Assembly: GCF_014650695.1 (NCBI RefSeq) | Contig: NZ_BMVL01000007.1 | Location: 226,810 to 290,809 of the forward strand | DNA from: Streptomyces avidinii | Lineage (GTDB): Bacteria > Actinomycetota > Actinomycetes > Streptomycetales > Streptomycetaceae | Direction of reading: 5' to 3' | DNA length: 64,000 bases | Translations under genes and position numbers: made by a program | Notes under the pieces: generated by a model | What the model was told of the DNA's origin: nothing | The model's input: only the letters and a program-made list of their open reading frames with translations | The model's database searches: none | In this document: positions 33,698 through 41,982 of the stretch, in pieces | How the letters are laid out: each line of letters opens with the position of its first letter | Position numbering within the stretch: position 1 is the first letter of the stretch

Positions 33698-34096
33698 CTA
33701 CCAGACGTAGGCGAGGACTTCCCCACCTACGCCCTTCTTGCCTGCCTGCTGGCCGGTGAGCAGACCGTGCGACGTGGAGATGATCGCCACGCCCAGGCCG
33801 CCGAGCACCTTCGGCAGGTTGGTGGACTTCGCGTACACGCGCAGACCGGGCTTCGAGATCCGCTTGATGCCCGCGATGGAGCGCTCACGGTTCGGCCCGA
33901 ACTTCAGCTCGAGGACGAGGTTCTTGCCGACCTCGGCGTCCTCGACCTTCCAGCCGGTGATGAAACCCTCCTGCTTGAGGATCTCTGCGATGTGCGACTT
34001 GATCTTGCTGTGCGGCATCACGACAGAGTCGTGGTACGCCGAGTTAGCGTTACGCAGACGGGTCAGCATGTCTGCGATCGGGTCAGTCATGGTCAT
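33698..34096 (-). CDS. rpsH: Ribosomal protein S8
   Basis: The 132-residue primary 16S rRNA-binding protein starts MTMTDPIADMLTRLRNANSA; a second ATG two codons in is possible. IISTSHGLLTGQQAGKKGVGG is the rRNA-binding end. In E. coli S8 represses this operon. Here an unusually long 222-nt gap to rpsN lies upstream. Confidence 0.98.
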   Translation of the reverse strand: MTMTDPIADMLTRLRNANSAYHDSVVMPHSKIKSHIAEILKQEGFITGWKVEDAEVGKNLVLELKFGPNRERSIAGIKRISKPGLRVYAKSTNLPKVLGGLGVAIISTSHGLLTGQQAGKKGVGGEVLAYVW

Positions 34097-34318
34097 GAAG
34101 TGGCCTTCGGCCTCTCTCGCCGGGGTTTCCTGTATGCGCCATCCCTCTCCCCACTCAGTGGCGGGACGGGTGCGGTGCGGGGACCTACGGCGTAGTAAGT
34201 CGATAGGGCGGTGGACGCCCAACCCCACAAGCCTACGGCATGCGGTGCTGGGCACCCACCGACCAGATGCTTACCGAGAGTCTCTGGAACTTCCCAAGTC
34301 CTTACGGACGGAAGGGAA
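34097..34318 (-). other. 222-nt gap between rpsN and rpsH
   Basis: In an otherwise tightly packed operon this stretch has no gene. It holds a GGGCGGTGGACGCCC dyad near 34204 and several short inverted repeats. It is a candidate internal promoter or S8-responsive leader. Confidence 0.4.
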
Positions 34319-34504
34319 TTACCAGGAGCTCTTGGTCACGCCCGGCAGCTCGCCACGGTGAGCCATCTCACGAAGGCACACGCGGCACAGGCCGAACTTG
34401 CGGTACACGGAGTGGGGGCGACCGCAGCGCTGGCAGCGGGTGTACGCACGCACACCGAACTTGGGCTTACGGGCAGCCTTCGCGATGAGAGCCTTCTTCG
34501 CCAT
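34319..34504 (-). CDS. rpsN: Ribosomal protein S14 (zinc-binding type Z)
   Basis: The 61-residue C+ form has zinc ligands C24, C27, C40 and C43 (TRCQRCGRPH, GLCRVCLRE). Streptomyces usually has a second, zinc-independent copy elsewhere. It begins 5 nt after rplE. Confidence 0.99.
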   Translation of the reverse strand: MAKKALIAKAARKPKFGVRAYTRCQRCGRPHSVYRKFGLCRVCLREMAHRGELPGVTKSSW

Positions 34505-34509
34505 CTCGC

Positions 34510-35061
34510 TTACGCCTCCTTGAAGGGGAAGCCGAGGTGACGAAGGAGGGCACGGCCCTCGTCGTCGTTGGTCGCCGTGGTGACCACGGTGATGTCCATA
34601 CCCCGGGTACGGTCGATCTTGTCCTGGTCGATCTCGTGGAACATGACCTGCTCCGTGAGACCGAAGGTGTAGTTGCCACGGCCGTCGAACTGCTTCGGCG
34701 ACAGACCGCGGAAGTCACGGATACGCGGCAGCGCGAGCGACAGCGTACGGTCCAGGAACTCCCACATGCGGTCACCGCGGAGGGTGACGTGGCAGCCGAT
34801 CGGCTGACCCTCGCGCAGCTTGAACTGCGCGATGGACTTGCGGGCCTTCGTGACGGCCGGCTTCTGACCGGTGATCGTCGTCAGGTCCTTGATGGCGCCG
34901 TCGATCAGCTTGGAGTCGCGGGCGGCGTCGCCCACACCCATGTTGACCACGATCTTCACGAGGCCGGGAATCTGCATGACGTTCTCGTAGGAGAACTCCT
35001 CACGCAGCTTGCCCGCGATGTCCTCGCGGTACTTCGTCTTGAGACGCGGAGTGGTAGCCAT
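34510..35061 (-). CDS. rplE: Ribosomal protein L5
   Basis: The 183-residue 5S rRNA-binding protein has YENVMQIPGLVKIVVNMGVG, KARKSIAQFKLREGQPIGCH and the conserved GMDITVVTTATNDDEGRALL. ATG shares its A with the rplX stop. Confidence 0.99.
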   Translation of the reverse strand: MATTPRLKTKYREDIAGKLREEFSYENVMQIPGLVKIVVNMGVGDAARDSKLIDGAIKDLTTITGQKPAVTKARKSIAQFKLREGQPIGCHVTLRGDRMWEFLDRTLSLALPRIRDFRGLSPKQFDGRGNYTFGLTEQVMFHEIDQDKIDRTRGMDITVVTTATNDDEGRALLRHLGFPFKEA

Positions 35062-35372
35062 CAGATGTCCTCACCCGTCCGCTTGGCAACGCGGATCTTG
35101 TTGCCCTCGTCGTCGAAGCGGTAGCCGACGCGGGTGACGACCTTCTTGCCGTCCTTCTCCACAACCAGCTGAACGTTGCTGACGTGGACCGGGGCCTCGG
35201 TGATCACAATGCCACCGGCCTGGTTCTGCGCAGCCTTGGTGTGCTTCTTGACCCGGTTGACACCCTCGACCAGGACGCGGTTGTCGGCGGGGAAGGCGAC
35301 GATGACCTTGCCCTGCTTGCCCTTGTCCTTACCGGTGATGACCTGAACCAGGTCGCCCTTCTTGATCTTCAT
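35061..35372 (-). CDS. rplX: Ribosomal protein L24
   Basis: The 103-residue assembly initiator starts MKIKKGDLVQVITGKDKGKQ, a KOW motif, and has NRVKKHTKA. It lies 2 nt after rplN. Confidence 0.98.
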   Translation of the reverse strand: MKIKKGDLVQVITGKDKGKQGKVIVAFPADNRVLVEGVNRVKKHTKAAQNQAGGIVITEAPVHVSNVQLVVEKDGKKVVTRVGYRFDDEGNKIRVAKRTGEDI

Positions 35373-35374
35373 GC

Positions 35375-35743
35375 TTACAGCACCTCCGGCGCGAGCGAGA
35401 TGATCTTCATGAACTTCTTCTCGCGCAGCTCACGGCCCACCGGGCCGAAGATACGGGTGCCGCGAGGGTCGCCGTCGTTCTTCAGAATGACGGCGGCGTT
35501 CTCGTCGAAGCGGATGTACGAGCCGTCCTGGCGGCGACGCTCCTTGACGGTGCGAACGATGACCGCCTTGACGACGTCACCCTTCTTCACGTTGCCACCG
35601 GGGATCGCGTCCTTGACGGTGGCGACGATGACGTCACCGATGCCCGCGTAGCGGCGACCGGAACCACCGAGAACACGGATGCAAAGGATCTCCTTTGCAC
35701 CAGTGTTGTCGGCGATACGCAGTCGCGACTCCTGCTGGATCAC
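35375..35743 (-). CDS. rplN: Ribosomal protein L14
   Basis: The 122-residue 50S protein (VIQQESRLRIADNTGAKEIL) starts at GTG 35743 and has the signature AVIVRTVKERRRQDGSYIRF. A 105-nt gap with two hairpins separates it from rpsQ. Confidence 0.99.
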   Translation of the reverse strand: MIQQESRLRIADNTGAKEILCIRVLGGSGRRYAGIGDVIVATVKDAIPGGNVKKGDVVKAVIVRTVKERRRQDGSYIRFDENAAVILKNDGDPRGTRIFGPVGRELREKKFMKIISLAPEVL

Positions 35744-35824
35744 GTGTATCTCCTGTTTGTCTGCCGGTTCCCGGCGGGGGCTTCACTCCGGAGAGCGTCG
35801 CCCCCACCGAGCCTGGCGGAACGA

Positions 35825-35846
35825 ATCTGAGGGAAACCCCTCAGAT
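35825..35846 (-). terminator. Hairpin between rpsQ and rplN
   Basis: ATCTGAGGG and CCCTCAGAT form a perfect 9-bp stem immediately after the rpsQ stop. A second GGGGGC/GCCCCC stem lies at 35776-35805. Possible attenuator. Confidence 0.5.
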
Positions 35847-35848
35847 AA

Positions 35849-36130
35849 TTACTTGGCCTTCTCGAGGATCTCGACGATGCGCCAGCGCTTGCTCGCCGAC
35901 AGCGGACGCGTCTCCATGATGAGGACGCGGTCGCCGACGCCGGCAGCGTTCTGCTCGTCGTGCGCCTTGAGCTTGTTCGTACGGCGGATGACCTTGCCGT
36001 ACAGCGCGTGCTTCACGCGGTCCTCGACGGCGACGACGACGGTCTTGTCCATCTTGTCGCTGACGACGAGACCCTCACGGGTCTTGCGGAAACCGCGCTC
36101 GTTCGTCTCAGTCACGTTCTTCTCGCTCAT
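35849..36130 (-). CDS. rpsQ: Ribosomal protein S17
   Basis: The 93-residue OB-fold protein has GLVVSDKMDKTVVVAVEDRV and a short charged N-terminal extension. ATG shares its A with the rpmC stop (TGATG). Confidence 0.98.
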   Translation of the reverse strand: MSEKNVTETNERGFRKTREGLVVSDKMDKTVVVAVEDRVKHALYGKVIRRTNKLKAHDEQNAAGVGDRVLIMETRPLSASKRWRIVEILEKAK

Positions 36131-36354
36131 CAGGCGCTCTCCACCGTCTCGATACCGAGCTCACGCTCGTGCATCAGGGTGTAGATGCGAGCGATGTCCT
36201 TACGGACGGACTTGAGCCGGCCGTTGTTCTCCAGCTGGCCCGTGGCCGCCTGGAAGCGGAGCTTGAACAGCTCCTCCTTGGCCTCGCGCAGCTTGCCAAC
36301 GAGCTCCTCGTTGCCGAGCTCACGCAGCTCGGACGCCTTGGTTCCCGTCGCCAT
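36130..36354 (-). CDS. rpmC: Ribosomal protein L29
   Basis: The 74-residue helical-hairpin protein (ATGTKASELRELGNEELVGK) sits at the tunnel exit. FKLRFQAATGQLENNGRLK is characteristic. ATG 36354 shares its A with the rplP stop. Confidence 0.98.
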   Translation of the reverse strand: MATGTKASELRELGNEELVGKLREAKEELFKLRFQAATGQLENNGRLKSVRKDIARIYTLMHERELGIETVESA

Positions 36355-36773
36355 CACGACTCACCTGCCTCGCGCCGAACAATCCGGCACTTCATCGGAA
36401 GCTTGTGAGCAGCGCGGGTGAGCGCCTCACGAGCAATCTTCTCGTTCGGGTAGGACAGCTCGAACATGACCCGGCCCGGGTGCACGTTGGCGATCCACCA
36501 CTCGGGAGAACCCTTACCGGAACCCATGCGGGTTTCGGCCGGCTTCTTCGTCAGCGGGCGGTCCGGGTAGATGTTGATCCAGACCTTGCCGCCACGCTTG
36601 ATGTGGCGGGTCATCGCAATACGAGCCGCCTCGATCTGGCGGTTCGTCACGTAAGCCGGGGTCAGCGCCTGGATGCCGTACTCGCCGAACGTGACCTCAG
36701 TACCGCCCTTGGCCATACCGCTGCGCTTCGGGTGGTGCTGCTTGCGGTGCTTGACCCTACGAGGGATCAGCAT
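36354..36773 (-). CDS. rplP: Ribosomal protein L16
   Basis: The 139-residue protein starts MLIPRRVKHRKQHHPKRSGM and has GKVWINIYPDRPLTKKPAET and RMGSGKGSPEWWIANV. It helps shape the A-site tRNA channel and starts 5 nt after rpsC. Confidence 0.99.
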   Translation of the reverse strand: MLIPRRVKHRKQHHPKRSGMAKGGTEVTFGEYGIQALTPAYVTNRQIEAARIAMTRHIKRGGKVWINIYPDRPLTKKPAETRMGSGKGSPEWWIANVHPGRVMFELSYPNEKIAREALTRAAHKLPMKCRIVRREAGES

Positions 36774-36778
36774 GTCGG

Positions 36779-37621
36779 TCAGGCCTCCGTTCCGGTGCTC
36801 TCGGCCGGAGCGGCGGCGGGAGCGTCGGCCTTGGGGGCCTCGGCACCAGCAGCCTGCTGCGGCTTGCGGCCACCACGGCCGCCGCGCTCGCCACCACGGC
36901 CACCACGGCCGGCGGGACGGTCGCCAGCGCCCTGCGCGCCACGGGCCGGGCGGTTACCCGCACGGGCTGCAGCGTTCTCGGCGCGAACCTCGGCGATGTT
37001 CTTGACGTCGCCCTTGTAGATCCAGACCTTCACACCGATACGGCCGAAGGTGGTCTTGGCCTCGAAGAAGCCGTAGTCCACGTTCGCGCGCAGCGTGTGC
37101 AGCGGCACACGACCCTCGCGGTAGAACTCGGAGCGGGACATCTCGGCGCCGCCGAGACGACCGCCACACTGGATCTTGATGCCCTTGGCGCCGGCCTTCA
37201 TCGTGCCCTGCATGCTCTTACGCATGGCGCGACGGAAGGAGACGCGGGAGGAGAGCTGCTCGGCAACGGCCTGGGCAACCAGCTGTGCATCCAGCTCGGG
37301 GTTCTTGACCTCGAGGATGTTCAGCTGGACCTGCTTGCCCGTGAGCTTCTCGAGGTCACCGCGGATGCGGTCGGCCTCGGCGCCACGGCGGCCGATGACG
37401 ATGCCCGGACGAGCGGTGTGGATGTCCACACGCACGCGGTCACGGGTGCGCTCGATCTCAACCTTCGAGATGCCGGCGCGCTCCATGCCGGACGTCATCA
37501 TCCGACGGATGGCGACGTCTTCCTTGACGTAGTCCTTGTACAGCTTGTCGGCGTACCAACGCGACTTGAAGTCGGTGGTGATGCCGAGCCGGAACCCGTG
37601 CGGGTTTACCTTCTGGCCCAT
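36779..37621 (-). CDS. rpsC: Ribosomal protein S3 with RGG-rich tail
   Basis: The 280-residue protein has the KH domain (GIVIGRRGAEADRIRGDLEK) and the S3 C-terminal fold (IKIQCGGRLGGAEMSRSEFY). Residues from about 218 form a disordered tail with RGG repeats (GRGGRGGERGGRGGRK) and an Ala/Pro/Glu end. The tail is longer than in E. coli S3 (233 aa), and resembles RNA-binding RGG tails. ATG shares its A with the rplV stop. Confidence 0.99.
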   Translation of the reverse strand: MGQKVNPHGFRLGITTDFKSRWYADKLYKDYVKEDVAIRRMMTSGMERAGISKVEIERTRDRVRVDIHTARPGIVIGRRGAEADRIRGDLEKLTGKQVQLNILEVKNPELDAQLVAQAVAEQLSSRVSFRRAMRKSMQGTMKAGAKGIKIQCGGRLGGAEMSRSEFYREGRVPLHTLRANVDYGFFEAKTTFGRIGVKVWIYKGDVKNIAEVRAENAAARAGNRPARGAQGAGDRPAGRGGRGGERGGRGGRKPQQAAGAEAPKADAPAAAPAESTGTEA

Positions 37622-37968
37622 TACCGGGAACCTTCCTTGCTGCTGACGACCACGGTGATGTGGCTGGTCCGCTTGCGGATCCGGTAGGCACGGCCCTGCG
37701 CACGCGGACGGAACCGCTTCAGGGTCGGGCCCTCGTCCACGTACGCCTCGCTGATGACCAGCGTGGAGGCGTCCGGGTGGTTGTAGTTGTGTGCGGCGTT
37801 GGCGATGGCGCTGTCAAGCACCTTGCCAACCGGCACGCTCGCGGCCTGCGGGGCGAAACGCAGGACCGCCTGAGCCTCCGTGGCATCCATGCCACGGATA
37901 AGGTCCACCACTCGGCGGGCCTTCATGGGCGTGACGCGGATGTACCGCGCCTGGGCCCTGGCTTCCAT
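37621..37968 (-). CDS. rplV: Ribosomal protein L22
   Basis: The 115-residue protein starts MEARAQARYIRVTPMKARRV from ATG 37968, with GAAGGGACAACC upstream. LKRFRPRAQGRAYRIRKRTS forms the loop lining the exit tunnel (macrolide-relevant). No tunnel-loop deletion is seen. Confidence 0.98.
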   Translation of the reverse strand: MEARAQARYIRVTPMKARRVVDLIRGMDATEAQAVLRFAPQAASVPVGKVLDSAIANAAHNYNHPDASTLVISEAYVDEGPTLKRFRPRAQGRAYRIRKRTSHITVVVSSKEGSR

Positions 37969-38011
37969 GGTTGTCCCTTCGGTGTAAGTCATAGTCATAA
38001 CCACCCCGCCT

Positions 38012-38293
38012 TTAGCGGCGCTTCGACTTCCGGTCGTCCTTGACGTGGCCGCGGAAGGTGCGAGTCGGCGAGAACTCGCCGAGCTTGTGGCCGACCATCG
38101 ACTCGGTGACGAACACCGGGACGTGGGTCTTGCCGTTGTGCACCGCGATGGTGTGACCCAGCATGCTGGGGATGATCATCGAGCGACGGGACCAGGTCTT
38201 GATGACGTTCTTGGTGCCGGCTTCGTTCTGGACGTCCACCTTCTTTACGAGGTGGTCGTCGACGAAGGGCCCCTTCTTGAGACTGCGCGGCAT
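38012..38293 (-). CDS. rpsS: Ribosomal protein S19
   Basis: The 93-residue 30S head protein (PRSLKKGPFVDDHLVKKVDV) has TWSRRSMIIPSMLGHTIAVH and GHKLGEFSPTRTFRGHV. It lies 12 nt after rplB. Confidence 0.99.
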   Translation of the reverse strand: MPRSLKKGPFVDDHLVKKVDVQNEAGTKNVIKTWSRRSMIIPSMLGHTIAVHNGKTHVPVFVTESMVGHKLGEFSPTRTFRGHVKDDRKSKRR

Positions 38294-38305
38294 CTAAACC
38301 CGCTC

Positions 38306-39142
38306 CTAGCGCTTCTTGTTCGTCTTGCGGCGGCGGACGATGTACTTGCTCGAAGCCTTCTTCGGCGAGCGAGTACGACCCTCCTTCTGACCCCACGGGG
38401 AGACCGGGTGGCGACCACCACTGGTCTTGCCCTCACCACCACCGTGCGGGTGGTCAACCGGGTTCATCGCGACACCGCGGACGGACGGGCGAACGCCCTT
38501 CCAGCGCATACGGCCGGCCTTGCCCCAGTTGATGTTCGACTGCTCGGCGTTGCCGACCTCGCCGACGGTGGCGCGGCAGCGCGCGTCGACCAGGCGGATC
38601 TCACCGGAAGGCATACGAAGGTGGGCCATCGTGCCCTCCTTCGCCAGCAGCTGCACGGAGGCACCCGCGGAACGGGCGAACTTGGCGCCACCACCGGGAC
38701 GGAGCTCGATCGCGTGGATCGTGGTACCGACCGGGATGTTGCGGAGGGCCAGGTTGTTACCGGGCTTGATGTCGGCCGTGGGGCCGTTCTCAATCCGGTC
38801 GCCCTGCTTCAGAGCCTTCGGCGCGATGATGTAGCGCTTCTCGCCGTCCGCGTAGTGCAGGAGCGCGATGCGCGCAGTGCGGTTGGGGTCGTACTCGATG
38901 TGCGCGACCTTGGCCGGCACGCCGTCCTTGTCGTGACGACGGAAGTCGATCACGCGGTAGGCGCGCTTGTGTCCACCACCCTGGTGGCGAACGGTGATCC
39001 GACCGGTGTTGTTACGGCCGCCCTTGCTGTGCAGGGGGCGAACCAGCGACTTCTCCGGCGTGGACCGCGTGATCTCGACAAAGTCGGCGACGCTGGAGCC
39101 ACGACGGCCCGGGGTCGTCGGCTTGTACTTGCGGATACCCAT
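38306..39142 (-). CDS. rplB: Ribosomal protein L2
   Basis: The 278-residue peptidyl-transferase-centre protein has GGGHKRAYRVIDFRRHDKDG, the SANINWG-like NIN motif region and the invariant VAMNPVDHPHGGGEGKTSGG with the catalytically important His. C-terminus KYIVRRRKTNKKR. Confidence 0.99.
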   Translation of the reverse strand: MGIRKYKPTTPGRRGSSVADFVEITRSTPEKSLVRPLHSKGGRNNTGRITVRHQGGGHKRAYRVIDFRRHDKDGVPAKVAHIEYDPNRTARIALLHYADGEKRYIIAPKALKQGDRIENGPTADIKPGNNLALRNIPVGTTIHAIELRPGGGAKFARSAGASVQLLAKEGTMAHLRMPSGEIRLVDARCRATVGEVGNAEQSNINWGKAGRMRWKGVRPSVRGVAMNPVDHPHGGGEGKTSGGRHPVSPWGQKEGRTRSPKKASSKYIVRRRKTNKKR

Positions 39143-39181
39143 TTCTCAGTCCTCGTCCGATTCCGGACGACTAGACCTCCG

Positions 39182-39505
39182 TTAGGAGGCCTGGCCGCCG
39201 AAGATGTCGATTCGGTCGCCCTCAGCGAGGGTCACGATGGCGCGCTTGGTGTCAGCGCGCTTGCCGAAACCGGTCTTGGTGCGCTTGCGCTTACCCTGAC
39301 GGTTGATCGTGTTGACCCCGGTGACCTTGACCCCGAAGACCGCTTCCACGGCCTGCTTGATCTGGGTCTTGTTGGAGCCGGGCGCGACGATGAACGTGTA
39401 CTTGTTCTCGTCCAGCAGCGCGTAGCTCTTCTCCGAGACAACCGGCTTGATCAGCAGGTCGCGCGGGTCAGTGAAGGTCTTGCTGGTAACGGTCGCCTCA
39501 GACAT
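39182..39505 (-). CDS. rplW: Ribosomal protein L23
   Basis: The 107-residue protein at the tunnel exit docks trigger factor and SRP. DPRDLLIKPVVSEKSYALLD and NTINRQGKRKRTKTGFGKR are visible. ATG shares its A with the rplD stop. Confidence 0.98.
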   Translation of the reverse strand: MSEATVTSKTFTDPRDLLIKPVVSEKSYALLDENKYTFIVAPGSNKTQIKQAVEAVFGVKVTGVNTINRQGKRKRTKTGFGKRADTKRAIVTLAEGDRIDIFGGQAS

Positions 39506-40155
39506 CAGGCGTCGCTCCCTTCGGTCTCATCGGCCTTGGGGCCAGACACGAAGGACTCGAAAGCGGCCTGAGTGAAGACCACGTCGTCAGAGACGATCAC
39601 GTCGTACGTGTTCAGCTGGCCCGGCTCCAGGATGTGAACCTGGGGCAGGTTGCGGGCGGACAGCCACGCGGCCTCGTCGGCGCGGTCGACGACCAGGAGC
39701 AGGTTCTTGCGCTCCGAGATCTTGCCGAACAGCGTCTTGGCGGCCTTCGTGGAGGCGGCACCCTCGACCACGCCGGTGACGACGTGGATGCGGGAGTGAC
39801 GCGCACGGTCCGAGAGGGCACCGCGGAGGGCGGCGGCCTTCATCTTCTTCGGGGTCCGCTGGGAGTAGTCACGCGGCTGCGGGCCGTGGACCACGCCACC
39901 GCCGACGAACTGCGGCGCACGGGTCGAACCCTGGCGCGCGCGGCCGGTGCCCTTCTGGCGGTACGGCTTGCGGCCACCACCACGGACTTCGCCACGACGC
40001 TTGGTCTTGTGCGTGCCCTGACGGGCAGCAGCCAGCTGAGCGACAACGACCTGGTGGATCAGCGGAACGCTGGTCTTCGCGTCGAAGATCTCCGCGGGGA
40101 GCTCGACGGTACCGGCCTTGTCGCCTGCCGGCGAAAGGATGTCAATGGTGCTCAT
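39505..40155 (-). CDS. rplD: Ribosomal protein L4
   Basis: The 216-residue protein starts MSTIDILSPAGDKAGTVELP. The tunnel loop KPYRQKGTGRARQGSTRAPQ is intact. In E. coli L4 represses the S10 operon through the leader; the long leader here makes a similar role conceivable. It starts 4 nt after rplC. Confidence 0.98.
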   Translation of the reverse strand: MSTIDILSPAGDKAGTVELPAEIFDAKTSVPLIHQVVVAQLAAARQGTHKTKRRGEVRGGGRKPYRQKGTGRARQGSTRAPQFVGGGVVHGPQPRDYSQRTPKKMKAAALRGALSDRARHSRIHVVTGVVEGAASTKAAKTLFGKISERKNLLLVVDRADEAAWLSARNLPQVHILEPGQLNTYDVIVSDDVVFTQAAFESFVSGPKADETEGSDA

Positions 40156-40159
40156 TACC

Positions 40160-40804
40160 TCAAGCCCCCTTGGCCGCGGTACGGACCAGGACGAGGCCGC
40201 CGTTCGGACCGGGGACTGCACCCTTGATGAGGAGCAGACCCTTCTCCGCGTCAACCGCGTGGATGGTCAGGTTCTGGGTGGTGACACGCTCGTTACCCAT
40301 GCGACCGGCCATGCGCATGCCCTTGAAGACACGCCCAGGGGTGGCACAGCCACCGATCGAACCGGGGGAGCGGTGCTTGCGCTGCACACCGTGACCGGCG
40401 CCGAGGCCCCGGAAGTTGTGCCGCTTCATGACACCGGCGAAGCCCTTGCCCTTGCTGTTGCCCGTGACGTCAACCTTGACGCCGGACTCGAACACCTCAG
40501 CAGTGATCTCCTGGCCGAGCGTGTACTCGCTGGCGTCGGAGGTGCGGAGCTCCACCAGGTGGCGGCGGGGGGTCACGTCGGCCTTGGCGAAGTGGCCCTT
40601 GAGGGGCTTGTTCACCTTGCGCGGGTCGATCTCGCCGAAGGCGATCTGGACCGACTCGTAGCCGTCGATGTCGTTCGTACGGACCTGGGTAACGACGCAG
40701 GGTCCGGCCTTGACCACGGTCACCGGGACGACACGGTTGTTCTCGTCCCAGACCTGGGTCATGCCGAGCTTCTCGCCCAGGACGCCCTTGATCTGCTTTG
40801 CCAT
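40160..40804 (-). CDS. rplC: Ribosomal protein L3
   Basis: The 214-residue protein starts MAKQIKGVLGEKLGMTQVWD and contains KGKGFAGVMKRHNFRGLGAG and the central loop GCATPGRVFKGMRMAGRMGN near the peptidyl transferase centre. Confidence 0.99.
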   Translation of the reverse strand: MAKQIKGVLGEKLGMTQVWDENNRVVPVTVVKAGPCVVTQVRTNDIDGYESVQIAFGEIDPRKVNKPLKGHFAKADVTPRRHLVELRTSDASEYTLGQEITAEVFESGVKVDVTGNSKGKGFAGVMKRHNFRGLGAGHGVQRKHRSPGSIGGCATPGRVFKGMRMAGRMGNERVTTQNLTIHAVDAEKGLLLIKGAVPGPNGGLVLVRTAAKGA

Positions 40805-40818
40805 CTTCTCGACGCCTC

Positions 40819-41127
40819 TCAGAGCTTGATCTCGATGTCAACGCCGGCCGGAAGGTCCAGGCGCATCAGCGAGTCAACGGTCTTGGGAGTCGGGTCGAGG
40901 ATGTCGATCAGGCGCTTGTGCGTGCGCATCTCGAAGTGCTCGCGCGAGTCCTTGTACTTGTGCGGCGACTTGATGACGCAGTACACGTTCTTCTCAGTGG
41001 GCAGCGGCACCGGGCCCGCGACCGACGCACCAGTGCGCGTCACCGTCTCGACGATCTTCTTCGCCGAGGAATCGATGACCTCGTGGTCGTAGGCCTTGAG
41101 CCGGATGCGGATCTTCTGTCCCGCCAT
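40819..41127 (-). CDS. rpsJ: Ribosomal protein S10 (NusE), first gene of the super-operon
   Basis: The 102-residue protein starts MAGQKIRIRLKAYDHEVIDS and has SPHKYKDSREHFEMRTHKRL. It also acts as NusE in antitermination with NusB. It leads a run of co-directional genes from 41.1 to 25.0 kb. A promoter about 400 nt upstream implies a long leader. Confidence 0.99.
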   Translation of the reverse strand: MAGQKIRIRLKAYDHEVIDSSAKKIVETVTRTGASVAGPVPLPTEKNVYCVIKSPHKYKDSREHFEMRTHKRLIDILDPTPKTVDSLMRLDLPAGVDIEIKL

Positions 41128-41553
41128 GGCTACTCCGTAGTCCTGTCTGTATGTGGAAACGCTCTGGCTCCCGGTTGGCTGCGGGACGGATCCCGCGGCT
41201 TCTCCTCCGACCCACGCGGTCGGGCGTGTCGCACTCCCTCTACAGAAAATTCCCATACGGAAATTCCCTCGTCCAAGGGGGTGCGGTCCCTGTGACCGCG
41301 ATTCGGGGGAGAAACACCCACCGAGTGCCTGGTGGGCACCGTGCTGACACTTCCCAGAAGATTCCCGTACGTCCGCCCCCATTGCTGCCCCGAGAGGCAG
41401 ATTAAGGACGACGAGTACTGTGGGACTCGCTTCCGGTCCTCCCGGCGGGAGGCGCGCAGCATCGGCACTCAGCCGAGCAACTTGAGTAGTCTGCCATACG
41501 AGGCACGTACCTGGCCAATCGGGCGGAAGAGAATACCCCGCCACGCTGAGTGG
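41128..41553 (-). promoter_or_regulatory. S10-operon leader and promoter region
   Basis: No gene lies here. From the promoter at 41530-41557 the transcript would have a leader of about 395 nt. It contains CTGCC/GGCAG and CCCACC/GGTGGG stems (about 41394 and 41320), two GGGAATTT copies near 41255-41275, and the 25-nt element shared with rpsL at 41207-41231. Confidence 0.6.
41207..41231 (-). promoter_or_regulatory. Ribosomal-operon leader element, S10 copy
   Basis: On the minus strand CGACAC, G, then CCCGACCGCGTGGGTCGG; 24 of 25 bases match the element at 58153. The second part folds as CCGACC-GCGTG-GGTCGG. It ends 79 nt before the rpsJ ATG. Confidence 0.6.
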
Positions 41554-41557
41554 TCAA
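41530..41557 (-). promoter_or_regulatory. Candidate S10-operon promoter
   Basis: TTGACC, a 16-nt spacer and TATTCT on the minus strand are close to the primary-sigma consensus. The -35 box overlaps the stop codon of the upstream reading frame at 41554. Confidence 0.7.
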
Positions 41558-41808
41558 ACCGCACCACGCCCATCACCCGGAGGGGCCCCTCCCCCGGTCG
41601 GGTCGAGCAGCGCCAGGGTGATCTGCCGGCGCACGATGGTGCGCCGCACGCTGGTGCCCCCCTTCGTCAGCGGGTGCACGAAGGCGTGGTCCGTCACCAC
41701 GAGCACCTCCCCGGGATCCCCTTTCTGCACGCGCATGCCGCCGCGCACCTTCACGACGTCACCGACCGGCTCGCCCTCGGCCGGATCGAAGCGGGTGCAG
41801 CCCGTCAC
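41554..41808 (-). CDS. Possible hypothetical protein upstream of the S10 operon, 84 aa
   Basis: From GTG 41808 the frame encodes VTGCTRFDPAEGEPVGDVVK... with strongly GC-biased third positions and a sensible segment (GEVLVVTDHAFVHPLTKGGT, then VRRTIVRRQITLALLD). No family is recognised. The frame remains open to 41961, but that part overlaps the promoter of the divergent amidase gene and looks less protein-like. Its stop falls inside the S10 -35 box. The start is uncertain. Confidence 0.42.
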   Translation of the reverse strand: MTGCTRFDPAEGEPVGDVVKVRGGMRVQKGDPGEVLVVTDHAFVHPLTKGGTSVRRTIVRRQITLALLDPTGGGAPPGDGRGAV

Positions 41809-41982
41809 CGGGTCCGAATGTCCCCGCCCCGCGTCGTTCCGTGTGCGCTTCTCCCGGAGCCTCTCGTTTCCCTTGCAGGGAGCCGACCGACCCCGCCCGC
41901 CGACGGGGCGATAGGTGGCAGTAGCATCCGCCCGACCAGGCCTGTCACCTGGCAAGTTCACACGAGGGGTTGGGGAGACAAC

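Noticed and set aside
41232..41280. SigR-type promoter from the two GGGAAT copies upstream of rpsJ
   Set aside because: No GTT-type -10 is found at the required 18-19 nt spacing from either copy; the TTGACC/TATTCT promoter upstream is far better.
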